Assembly (NCBI GenBank): GCA_025462755.1
Contig: JAOAPF010000482.1
Location: 1 to 41,262 of the forward strand
DNA length: 41,262 nucleotides
From: Edaphobacter sp.
Lineage (GTDB): Bacteria > Acidobacteriota > Terriglobia > Terriglobales > Acidobacteriaceae
Reading direction: 5' to 3'
Of this stretch, positions 1 to 7,002 are shown piece by piece. Below the pieces are notes generated by a model that saw nothing but the letters and a program-made list of their open reading frames with translations, was not told the origin of the DNA and made no database searches. Numbering within the stretch: position 1 is the first letter of the stretch; each line of letters starts with the position of its first letter. Both the position numbers and the translations under genes were made by a program.

Positions 1-173
1 AGGTGAAGACGGAGTTGGGGGATTATCGGGGGTACTATGCGAATGTTCGGGATGCGATCAATGGAGTGGCGAAGCTGGCTGTTACGCCGGAGGATGGGTA
101 TCGGACGGTGAGGCTGCTGGAGATGGCTCGGGAGAGTTGGGCGGAAGGGCGGACTTTGAAGGTGGAGTTCTAG
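1..173 (+). CDS. Gfo/Idh/MocA family oxidoreductase, C-terminal fragment (cut by window edge)
   Basis: The reading frame is open from the left edge to the TAG at 171-173 and gives about 56 residues. The visible part has the pattern of the C-terminal end of Gfo/Idh/MocA oxidoreductases: a Gly-Tyr-Tyr segment, an AINGVAKLAVTPED stretch, and a final helix LLEMARESWAEGRTL followed by a short strand. Members are NAD(P)-dependent sugar or inositol dehydrogenases, and this end contributes to the alpha/beta C-terminal domain. The N-terminal Rossmann domain lies outside the window, so neither substrate nor cofactor can be judged. The neighbour on its right is encoded on the other strand and ends 8 bases away, so the two are convergent. 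Confidence 0.7.
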   Translation, partial: VKTELGDYRGYYANVRDAINGVAKLAVTPEDGYRTVRLLEMARESWAEGRTLKVEF

Positions 174-180
174 GTATCAC

Positions 181-957
181 TCAGATTTTGCCCCATTCGT
201 AGGAAAGACCTGGAGAACAGCCGAAGTCGGTTATCTTGACCTGCACCGTCCCGCTTTGTTTTTGCCCCGTATGAGGAATCAGGCTGAAACGAATCGTCCC
301 TTTGTCGTCCGACCGAATGATGAGGTCGTTTGTCGTCTCTGAAACGGCCCGGTAATGCACATCGCTGTTCGGCGTATATCCCGAGCCAGAGATATAGGCC
401 AATTCGAATTTTGATGTGAGCCGCACCGCATGCAGAGTACAGCTCTTGTCTTTTGATTCGATGGGGTCGGGCACCAGCATTGTCTTCAGCTCGATATTAG
501 GTGCGATAAAAGCGATCCTTGATGGCTCTCCCCTCCTCGGTTGAATAATGAATTCGATGGGGTCATTTGGCTTTTCGCTCGAGCCACACTGATAGGGTTG
601 TGTTCCCGCACACATCAGGATGCCGTCCTTTCCAACAGAGATTCCGCCCAGTGGGGAATCAGGCTTTTCCGCGGTGACTGGCCATACAATTTCTTTGAAT
701 AGTGTGTTCTCCGGGACACCCTTTACAAAGATGTGGTACTGAACGACTAGATCGTCACCTGATTTTCCGGTGCGGGAAATCTCTCGCGCTTCGATCGAAA
801 TGCCTGCGGTCGGCGGCTGTTCAAATGCGACCTGAATGTCCATCATGTGCTGGACATATTTTGCGAGATCTTCTTTTGTCGGAGCAGAATTCTGAGCGTG
901 TGTAAACCCAGAGAGCAAGAACAGGGACAGAGTGGTCAGGAGATTGGCCGTTTTCAT
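181..957 (-). CDS. Secreted protein of unknown function
   Basis: This is a 258-residue protein that I do not recognise. Residues 1-21 form a clear Sec signal peptide (Lys at position 2, then a Leu-rich core, ending THA-Q), so the protein is probably periplasmic or secreted. The mature part is mainly predicted beta-strand, with Cys residues around 115 and 123 (a CAGTQPYQC loop), a third near 172 and one near the C-terminus, which could form disulfides outside the cytoplasm. There are no obvious catalytic motifs and no further membrane segments. It lies just downstream of araD on the same strand, with a 21-base gap, so co-transcription is possible. Its codons are visibly less G+C-biased than those of araD or argJ, which may mean recent acquisition or weak selection. 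It may well be a lineage-restricted protein. Confidence 0.7.
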   Translation of the reverse strand: MKTANLLTTLSLFLLSGFTHAQNSAPTKEDLAKYVQHMMDIQVAFEQPPTAGISIEAREISRTGKSGDDLVVQYHIFVKGVPENTLFKEIVWPVTAEKPDSPLGGISVGKDGILMCAGTQPYQCGSSEKPNDPIEFIIQPRRGEPSRIAFIAPNIELKTMLVPDPIESKDKSCTLHAVRLTSKFELAYISGSGYTPNSDVHYRAVSETTNDLIIRSDDKGTIRFSLIPHTGQKQSGTVQVKITDFGCSPGLSYEWGKI

Positions 958-978
958 CTGAGCGAAATACTACATCAC

Positions 979-1674
979 CTATTGGCCGTAGGTGGCTTTG
1001 GCTCCGTGTTTTCGGAAGTAGTGGCGGTCGAGGAGCGATTGGGAGACGCCGGGGCATTCTGCGCTGAGGGTCAGAGTGTTGTAGGCCATTTTGGCTACAG
1101 CTTCGAGGACTACGGCGTTGTGGGCGGCGTCGTGAGGGGTGGGGCCCCAGCAGAAGGGGGCGTGGCCGTGGACGAGGCAGGCGGGGACGGCGAGAGGGTC
1201 GATTTTGTGTTGATGGAAGTGATTGACGATGGCCAGGCCGGTCTCGTGGACGTAGCGGCCGGCGATGGCCTCATCTTTCAGGGGCGGAGTACATGGGACT
1301 GCTCCGTAGAAGTAGTCGGCGTGGGTGGTGCCGAGGGCGGGGATGGCGAGGCCGGCCTGGGCGAAGCTGGTGGCGAACTCGGAGTGAGTGTGGACGACGG
1401 CGCCGATGGAGGGGAACTCGCGGTAGAGGAGGGTGTGGGTGTCGAGGTCGGACGAAGGTTTGAGCTTGCCGTCGATGATCTTGCCGTGGAGATCGGTGAC
1501 GACCATGAATTCGGGGACGAGTTCGTCGTAGTCGACGCCGGAGGGCTTGATGACGATGAGGCCCTGGTCGCGGTCGATGCCGCTGGCGTTACCGAAGGTG
1601 TAGAGGACGAGGCCGCGCTTGACGAGTTCGAGGTTGGCTTCGAGGACCTGGGTGCGAAGTTCTTTGAGCAGCAT
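979..1674 (-). CDS. araD: L-ribulose-5-phosphate 4-epimerase
   Basis: This cytoplasmic zinc enzyme converts L-ribulose 5-phosphate to D-xylulose 5-phosphate in pentose use. It belongs to the class II aldolase/AraD fold. At 231 residues it has the length of E. coli AraD, and the key residues fall at the same numbers: Asp76, the zinc ligands His95 and His97 in the HTHS motif, His171 in VHGHAPF, and Tyr229 near the end. The N-terminal GNASG motif (28-32) and the KPSG motif (43-46) that contact phosphate are present. The ATG at 1674 is preceded by GGAG at a good distance. No araA or araB is in the window. The gene is divergent from argJ across 63 bases. Family paralogues (UlaF, SgbE) act on the same phosphate, so a role in another pentose or ascorbate route is possible. 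Confidence 0.93.
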   Translation of the reverse strand: MLLKELRTQVLEANLELVKRGLVLYTFGNASGIDRDQGLIVIKPSGVDYDELVPEFMVVTDLHGKIIDGKLKPSSDLDTHTLLYREFPSIGAVVHTHSEFATSFAQAGLAIPALGTTHADYFYGAVPCTPPLKDEAIAGRYVHETGLAIVNHFHQHKIDPLAVPACLVHGHAPFCWGPTPHDAAHNAVVLEAVAKMAYNTLTLSAECPGVSQSLLDRHYFRKHGAKATYGQ

Positions 1675-1737
1675 GGGGTTCTCCGGTAAAGGCTAGGGTA
1701 AACGTTTTTAGGAGTTGTAGCTTGTAAAGTAAAGGTT

Positions 1738-2982
1738 ATGCAGATTGATGAGACAGCGAAGATCGTGGGGTTGCCGAAGGGGTTTGTCTGGGGCGCGGTG
1801 AAGGCGGGGATCAAAGCTAGCGGCAAGCTGGATCTGGCGGCTGCTGTTGCGGCCAAGGGCACGAAAGGCGCGGCGATGTTTACGAAGAACCAGGTTGTCG
1901 CGGCGCCGGTGACGGTAGGGCGGAGGCACCTGACGGCTACAGGCGGGCGCGTGGCTGCGGTGCTGGTGAATGCGGGGAATGCGAACTGCGCGACCGGGCA
2001 GCCGGGGATCGATGCGTGTGTGAAGACGTGTGCGGCGGCGGCGCAGAGCTTTGGCTGCATCTTTGATGAGGTGTTCCCTTCCTCGACCGGGATTATCGGC
2101 GTGCCATTTCCCAGTGACAAGGTGATTGCTGCACTGCCTGAGCTGAAGGCTGGGCTTGGAGATACGCCGGCGCATGCGGAGATGTTTGCGCGGGCGATCA
2201 TGACGACCGATACGAAGATGAAGGTAGCTCAGGCGGCGGTGGATATTGAAGGAGTGCTGGGGGAGAAGCTTCAGGTGGTGCGGATATGGGGCGCGGCCAA
2301 GGGTGCGGGTATGATTCATCCGCAGCTTGGGCCTCCGCATGCCACGATGCTGGTGTATCTGTTTACCGATGTGGTGGCGGGGAGCGAGGAGTTGGGCGAC
2401 TTGCTGGGGCCGGCGGTGGAGAGGAGTTTTAATTCTATCTCGATCGATGGGGATACTTCGACGAACGATACGGTGTTGCTGCTCGCGAGTGGGGGGAGCG
2501 GGGTGAAGCTGAATGCGCGGAGCGGCGAGGCATTTGCGGAGGCGCTGCGGGCGGTTTGCGGGTCGCTGGCGTATCAGATTGTCGATGATGGCGAGGGGGT
2601 AGGGCATGTGGTAACGCTGCATGTGACCGGAGCGCGGACGGAGGCGGAGGCGAAGCAGGTGGCGAAGTCAATTGCGCATTCGCCGTTGTGCAAGACGGCC
2701 TGGTCTAGTGGGGACCCGAACTGGGGAAGATTGCTGGCGGCGGCTGGGTATAGCGGGGTGGCGTTTGATCCTGCGCTGGTGAATATTGCGATTGGAGAGC
2801 AGCCGGTGTTTGAGCTTGGGTTGCGGTCGCCTTCGTTTGATGAGGCGGCGGCGCATGCTGCGATGATGGCGCGGGATTACACGATTACGCTGGATCTTGG
2901 GCTGGGTAGGGCGGAGTGTCGATTTCTTACCTGCGATTTGACGGAAGAGTATGTGCGGATTAATGCGGCTTATTCGACTTAG
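1738..2982 (+). CDS. argJ: Bifunctional ornithine acetyltransferase / N-acetylglutamate synthase (ArgJ)
   Basis: ArgJ transfers acetyl from N-acetylornithine to glutamate in the cyclic arginine pathway, and some members also use acetyl-CoA. The precursor cleaves itself into alpha and beta chains, and the new N-terminal Thr of the beta chain is the nucleophile. Here the cleavage site is the Ala-Thr in HATML, with Thr203. The protein is 414 residues, close to the family norm. Supporting blocks are AAMFTKN (about 45), VNAGNANCATG (about 77-87), SSTGIIG (about 119), KGAGMI (about 189), GDTSTNDT (about 239-246) and DPNWGR (about 328). The stretch between GMIHP and ATML is about four residues longer than the common form (see findings). 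No other arg gene is nearby. An AAAGG just upstream of the ATG supports this start. Confidence 0.95.
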   Translation: MQIDETAKIVGLPKGFVWGAVKAGIKASGKLDLAAAVAAKGTKGAAMFTKNQVVAAPVTVGRRHLTATGGRVAAVLVNAGNANCATGQPGIDACVKTCAAAAQSFGCIFDEVFPSSTGIIGVPFPSDKVIAALPELKAGLGDTPAHAEMFARAIMTTDTKMKVAQAAVDIEGVLGEKLQVVRIWGAAKGAGMIHPQLGPPHATMLVYLFTDVVAGSEELGDLLGPAVERSFNSISIDGDTSTNDTVLLLASGGSGVKLNARSGEAFAEALRAVCGSLAYQIVDDGEGVGHVVTLHVTGARTEAEAKQVAKSIAHSPLCKTAWSSGDPNWGRLLAAAGYSGVAFDPALVNIAIGEQPVFELGLRSPSFDEAAAHAAMMARDYTITLDLGLGRAECRFLTCDLTEEYVRINAAYST

Positions 2983-2991
2983 GAAACGCTA

Positions 2992-3113
2992 GTGTCCTGC
3001 CGGACGGGCCGACTACGCGTCGCGCGGCCACTTCGTGGCGTGTGTACCGGACAGGGTGATGCTGGCGGCTTGGGGCCTCGCGTTGCTCGGCGCTTGCTTT
3101 CGCCCGTGGACAC
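2992..3113. repeat. Structured palindromic intergenic element
   Basis: The argJ-aceE gap contains nested inverted repeats. GTGTCC (2992-2997) pairs with GGACAC (3108-3113) as the outer arms. CCTGCCGG (2996-3003) pairs with CCGGACAGG (3047-3055) with one bulged A. An inner hairpin GCCAC-TTC-GTGGC spans 3027-3039. Between them lies G+C-rich sequence. This looks like a REP/BIME-type dispersed element of the kind common in acidobacterial intergenic DNA, but copy number cannot be counted from one window. It lies after argJ and could also limit read-through into aceE. Confidence 0.5.
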
Positions 3114-3145
3114 AGTTCTGCGCTAGATGACGTTTTCGCGTAAGC

Positions 3146-3161
3146 CTTATATCGTTATAAG
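3146..3161. promoter_or_regulatory. Operator-like palindrome upstream of aceE
   Basis: CTTATA-TCGT-TATAAG is a perfect 6-base inverted repeat with a 4-base centre, ending 68 bases before the preferred aceE start at 3230. Its A+T-rich arms stand out from the G+C-rich surroundings. It does not match the E. coli PdhR operator. It may bind a dimeric regulator or overlap a promoter. No regulator is encoded next to it. Confidence 0.35.
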
Positions 3162-3229
3162 TGCGATCGATGGCGCTGCCCGGTGGTGATCCTGCAGCGA
3201 TCTCTGGAACTGGAGTATTGACGAAGATT

Positions 3230-5908
3230 ATGACGACGAAACTGGATGAAGCGGCCAAGCAGGACTTCAAAGCTGAGGTATCGGAGTGGATTGAGGCGTT
3301 TGACGACGTCGTTGCACACGACTGGGAGCAGGGCGCGGAGCTACTGACTGCGTTGCGACGGCGGGCGCGTGAGGCGGGGGTACCGACTCCAAGCGATCTG
3401 ACAACGCCGTATCAGAATACGATTCCGAAGCACGATGAGGTGCCGTATCCGGGCGATAGGAAGCTGGAGAAACGAGTGGAGTCGCTGCTGCGCTGGAATG
3501 CGATGGCAATGGTGCATGGGCAGAACAAGAAAGATCCGGGGATTGGCGGGCACATCTCGACGTACTCGTCGCTGGCTACGCTGCTGGAGGTTGGGTTCAA
3601 TCATTTCTTCAGGGCGAAATATCCCGGAGCTGACGGACAGGATCAGCCAGGAGATTTTATTTACTTCCAGGGGCATGCTTCGCCAGGGGTGTATGCGCGG
3701 GCTTATCTGGAGGGGCGGTTTGATGAAGACCGGCTGAAGAACTTTCGCCATGAGCTGCGGGACACCCCGGGACTGTCGTCGTATCCGCACCCTTGGCTGA
3801 TGCCGGATTTCTGGAACTTTCCGACGGTGTCGATGGGGATCGGGCCGTTGAATGCGATCTATCAGGCGCGGTTCATGCGGTACCTGGAGAATCGCGGGCT
3901 GATACCGGCGACGGAGCGCAAGGTGTGGGCGTTCGTTGGCGACGGCGAGACGGACGAAGTCGATTCGCTGGGTGCGATCTCGCTGGGTGCGCGGGAGAAG
4001 CTGGACAACCTCATCTTTGTTGTAAATTGCAATCTTCAAAGACTTGACGGCCCGGTGCGCGGGAACAAGCGGATTATCGACGAGTTAGAAGGTGTCTTCC
4101 GCGGCGCGGGATGGAACGTTATTAAGGTGATCTGGGGCTCGGATTGGGATGCGCTGTTTGAGCGCGACCATACGGGGCTGCTGTTGCGGCGGATGGAGGA
4201 GTGCGTTGATGGCGACTTCCAGACATTCAAGGCGAAGGACGGCGCGTTTCTTCGGAAGCACTTCTTCGGGAAGTACCCGGAGCTGCTGGAGCTGGTGAAG
4301 GACAAGACCGATGACGAGTTGTTGCGGCTGCATCGCGGCGGACATGATCCGGCGAAGATTTACAACGCGTACAAGCGGGCGATGGAGCATAAGGGCGGGC
4401 CGACGGTGATCCTGGCCAAGACGGTGAAGGGTTATGGGATGGGGACGTCGCAGGCTCGCAATGCGACGCATAACGAGAAGAAGCTGACGGATGAGGGTCT
4501 TGCGGCGTTTGTGAAGCAGTTCGATATTCCGATTCCGGAGCAGGCGGCGAAGGATGGGTCGTTCTACCGACCCGCGGCCGATGCGCCGGAGTTGCAGTAC
4601 ATGCAGGAGCGGCGCAGCGAGCTGGGCGGGTATATGCCGAAGCGCGAGGTGAAGAAGCTGGAGTTTACGGCTCCGGCCTTGAGCACCTTTGGCGAGTGGC
4701 TTCGCGGATCGAACAATCGCGCGGTTTCTACCACGATGGGTTTTGTCAGCATTCTGCGGCACCTGATGAAGGATCCTGCGATCGGAAAGCTGATTGTGCC
4801 GATTGTGCCGGATGAGGGGCGCACGTTTGGGTTGGAGTCGGCGATCAAGCAGGTGGGCATCTACGCTCCGGAGGGACAGAAGTATGAGCCGCACGACAAG
4901 GACATGCTGCTGAGCTATCGCGAGGAGCAGGATGGACAGATTCTTGAGGAGGGGATTACCGAGGCAGGGTCGATGGCTTCGTTTACGGCGGCGGGCACGG
5001 CCTATGTGAACTACAAGGTGCCGACGATTCCCTTCTACATGTACTACTCGATGTTCGGATTTCAGCGCATCGGGGATATGGTTTGGGCGTTTGCGGATTC
5101 GCGCGGCAAGGGCTTCCTGATGGGTGGAACTGCTGGACGCACGACAATGCTTGGCGAAGGACTGCAGCATCAGGATGGGCATAGTTTCGTGCTGTCCAGC
5201 ACGGTGCCTACGTGCTTGAGTTACGACCCGGCATATGTCTATGAGCTGGCCGTGGTGGTGCAGGATGGGATTCGCAGGATGTATGAGAACGGCGAGGACA
5301 TCTTCTACTACATCACGATGTACAACGAGGACTATGCCATGCCGGCGATTCCGGAGGGCGTGGAAGAGGGCATTCTGCGCGGGATGTACAAGCTGAAGGC
5401 GGCGGCCGGCGAGGCTACGGTGCAGTTGTTTGGCAGCGGAACGATTTTGAACGAGGTGCTGCGCGCGCAGGAGATTCTGGCTTCGAAGTATGGCGTGCAT
5501 GCCGATGTTTGGAGCGTGACCAGCTATACGGAGTTGCGGCGGGATGCTCTGGCGGTGGAGAGGTGGAACCGGCTGCATCCGGCGGAGAAGGAGAAGGTGC
5601 CGTATCTACTGACGGCACTGGGCGATGCGAAGGGGCCGATTATTGCAGCTAGCGACTACATGAAGTCGATGCCGGATTCGCTTTCTCCCTGGCTGCCTTC
5701 GCGGCTGATCGCGCTGGGGACGGATGGTTTTGGGCGGAGCGATAACCGCGAACATCTGCGGAGCCACTTTGAGGTGAATGCGGAGTCAATCGTGGGAGCT
5801 ACGTTGTCAAAGCTGGCGCGTGAGGGTAAGTTCAAAGCGAAGGCTGCACAGAAGGCGATGGATGAGCTGGGGCTGAATGTGGACGCGGCGGATCCGGCGA
5901 AGACTTAG
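3230..5908 (+). CDS. aceE: Pyruvate dehydrogenase E1 component, homodimeric type
   Basis: AceE is the thiamine-diphosphate-dependent E1 of the pyruvate dehydrogenase complex. It decarboxylates pyruvate and passes the acetyl group to the lipoyl domain of E2. From the ATG at 3230 the protein has 892 residues, near the 887 of E. coli AceE. The frame stays open up to a GTG at 3161, but the extra 23 residues do not look like the family. Seen in sequence: NTPY-like segment TPYQNTIP, GGHISTYSS, FQGHASPGVYARAYLEGR, the ThDP motif starting at FVGDGETDE and ending at VNCNLQRLDGPVRGN, and in the second half the EEGITEAGS and GTAGRTTMLGEGLQHQDGHS blocks. E2 (aceF) and E3 (lpd) are not in the window. A strong intrinsic terminator follows at 5935, so aceE seems to be transcribed alone. 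Confidence 0.96.
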   Translation: MTTKLDEAAKQDFKAEVSEWIEAFDDVVAHDWEQGAELLTALRRRAREAGVPTPSDLTTPYQNTIPKHDEVPYPGDRKLEKRVESLLRWNAMAMVHGQNKKDPGIGGHISTYSSLATLLEVGFNHFFRAKYPGADGQDQPGDFIYFQGHASPGVYARAYLEGRFDEDRLKNFRHELRDTPGLSSYPHPWLMPDFWNFPTVSMGIGPLNAIYQARFMRYLENRGLIPATERKVWAFVGDGETDEVDSLGAISLGAREKLDNLIFVVNCNLQRLDGPVRGNKRIIDELEGVFRGAGWNVIKVIWGSDWDALFERDHTGLLLRRMEECVDGDFQTFKAKDGAFLRKHFFGKYPELLELVKDKTDDELLRLHRGGHDPAKIYNAYKRAMEHKGGPTVILAKTVKGYGMGTSQARNATHNEKKLTDEGLAAFVKQFDIPIPEQAAKDGSFYRPAADAPELQYMQERRSELGGYMPKREVKKLEFTAPALSTFGEWLRGSNNRAVSTTMGFVSILRHLMKDPAIGKLIVPIVPDEGRTFGLESAIKQVGIYAPEGQKYEPHDKDMLLSYREEQDGQILEEGITEAGSMASFTAAGTAYVNYKVPTIPFYMYYSMFGFQRIGDMVWAFADSRGKGFLMGGTAGRTTMLGEGLQHQDGHSFVLSSTVPTCLSYDPAYVYELAVVVQDGIRRMYENGEDIFYYITMYNEDYAMPAIPEGVEEGILRGMYKLKAAAGEATVQLFGSGTILNEVLRAQEILASKYGVHADVWSVTSYTELRRDALAVERWNRLHPAEKEKVPYLLTALGDAKGPIIAASDYMKSMPDSLSPWLPSRLIALGTDGFGRSDNREHLRSHFEVNAESIVGATLSKLAREGKFKAKAAQKAMDELGLNVDAADPAKT

Positions 5909-5934
5909 TTCGATTCGGCGTTCGGGTTGAAGTG

Positions 5935-5968
5935 GAGAGGGTTCCTTTTGGAGGGACCCTCTCTTTTT
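5935..5968 (+). terminator. Intrinsic terminator of aceE
   Basis: An 11-base stem, GAGAGGGTTCC (5935-5945) with GGGACCCTCTC (5953-5963) and one G-U pair, encloses the 7-base loop TTTTGGA. TTTTT (5964-5968) follows at once. This is a textbook rho-independent terminator 26 bases after the aceE stop. Confidence 0.88.
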
Positions 5969-5980
5969 GCAAATGGCAAG

Positions 5981-6910
5981 ATGGAGGGCTGGTTGAGCGA
6001 GACGGGGATGTACGAGAATCCGCTGGTGCCCAATGCGAAGTTGCGGCAGATGTTTGTTGCGATGGCCGAGGCGAGAGTGCTGGATGAGCATGTTGCCGGG
6101 GGGCAGCGGCGGGCCAAAGGGTCTAACGGGGCGAAGAGGATTAAGGGGATTAAAGGGCGCCGGAGGCTGGATTCGATCCGGGGGCAGGAGGCTTGCCGGG
6201 TAAGCACGGCGATTGATCTGGGGCCGGGCGATCTGGTGAGCGACTCGCAGGTGGGGGTGGTGATGGATCTGCTGGCTGGCGCAAAGGTCAGTTCCCTGCT
6301 GAAGCATGTGGCTGAGATTGGCGCTTGGAAAAGTGGTTCCGGGAAAAATGGTTCCGGGAACATTGCTAAGGGAGTGAAGCTGGGTGGAACTTCGGGACGG
6401 CTGCTGCCGTGGGTTGACGATGCCGGCGAGCGGTTGCGAATGGCAATGGGTGCGGCGCTCTCGTTCAAGGCCTTCGGGCGCGCGAATGTGGTGGTCGCTT
6501 ACGTTCGTCATGGGACCCTCGGCGAGGGTGTTTGGCGGAAGGTGCTCGAGCTTGCGGGGAAGCTGGAGCTGCCTTTGATCTTTGTGGTTCTGCCTGCGGG
6601 GAGAGGCGGAAAACGGGATGGGAAGACGAAGCTGAGCGCGAGGACGGCGCGTTGGGGGGTGCCTGGGATTCCTGTCGATGCAGGTGATGCGGTGGCGGTG
6701 TATCGGGTGGCGCAGGAGTCGCTGGGGAGGACTCGGGCTGGAGATGGGCCCGTGGTGATTGAATGTGTGGCTCATGGCGGGAAAGGCGCGACGAGCGATC
6801 CTCTGGTTCAGATGAAGGAGTTTCTGCTCGGCCGCAAGGTGTGCACGAAGGCGTGGCTGGAGAGCGCAGGCAAGGGGTTGCGGAAGAGGATCGCAGCGGC
6901 AAGGCAGTGA
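5981..6910 (+). CDS. E1-alpha-like protein lacking the ThDP-binding motif (probable pseudoenzyme)
   Basis: From the ATG at 5981 this gives 309 residues. The frame is open from 5927, but that start lies before the aceE terminator. The layout resembles the alpha subunit of 2-oxo acid or acetoin dehydrogenase E1: LRQMFVAMAEARVLDE near the N-terminus, GQEA at 68-71 followed by a PGDLVSDS segment, GERLRMAMGAALSFK before the core, and a GEGVWRKVLELAGKLELPLIFVV helix-strand unit. In active enzymes this unit starts with GDG and ends in NN, which hold Mg-ThDP. Here those places read RHG (176-178) and LPA (204-206), and the GGSMH phosphate loop is absent. Lys/Gly-rich inserts occur at about residues 47-62 and 113-125. 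The frame is intact, so it is not a simple pseudogene. No E1-beta gene is present. A regulatory or scaffold role is only a guess. Confidence 0.6.
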   Translation: MEGWLSETGMYENPLVPNAKLRQMFVAMAEARVLDEHVAGGQRRAKGSNGAKRIKGIKGRRRLDSIRGQEACRVSTAIDLGPGDLVSDSQVGVVMDLLAGAKVSSLLKHVAEIGAWKSGSGKNGSGNIAKGVKLGGTSGRLLPWVDDAGERLRMAMGAALSFKAFGRANVVVAYVRHGTLGEGVWRKVLELAGKLELPLIFVVLPAGRGGKRDGKTKLSARTARWGVPGIPVDAGDAVAVYRVAQESLGRTRAGDGPVVIECVAHGGKGATSDPLVQMKEFLLGRKVCTKAWLESAGKGLRKRIAAARQ

Positions 6911-7002
6911 ATCCTTCGACTTAGGGGAGCTTCTTTTGTAACTGCGAGTGGAGGGCTTTCCGCGATTACACTGGAAGCTGCTGTTTAGCTACAGATATTG
7001 AG

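Noticed and set aside
847-1689. 280-codon plus-strand frame opposite araD
   Set aside because: The Val/Gly/Glu-rich translation mirrors the araD antisense, and araD has every catalytic residue.
3146-3161. E. coli-type PdhR operator
   Set aside because: The site lacks the ATTGGT/ACCAAT arms, so it is reported only as an unassigned palindrome.
3161-3229. GTG start for aceE at 3161
   Set aside because: The extra 23 residues do not fit AceE, and the position overlaps a palindrome. The ATG at 3230 gives the family length.
4085-5578. Long open frame on the minus strand inside aceE
   Set aside because: It is a G+C-driven shadow of aceE. Its translation is Arg/His-rich with no family likeness and no start context.
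5927-5980. ATG start at 5927 for the E1-alpha-like gene
   Set aside because: The region is the aceE terminator, and translating it would give a nonsense N-terminus. The ATG at 5981 follows it.
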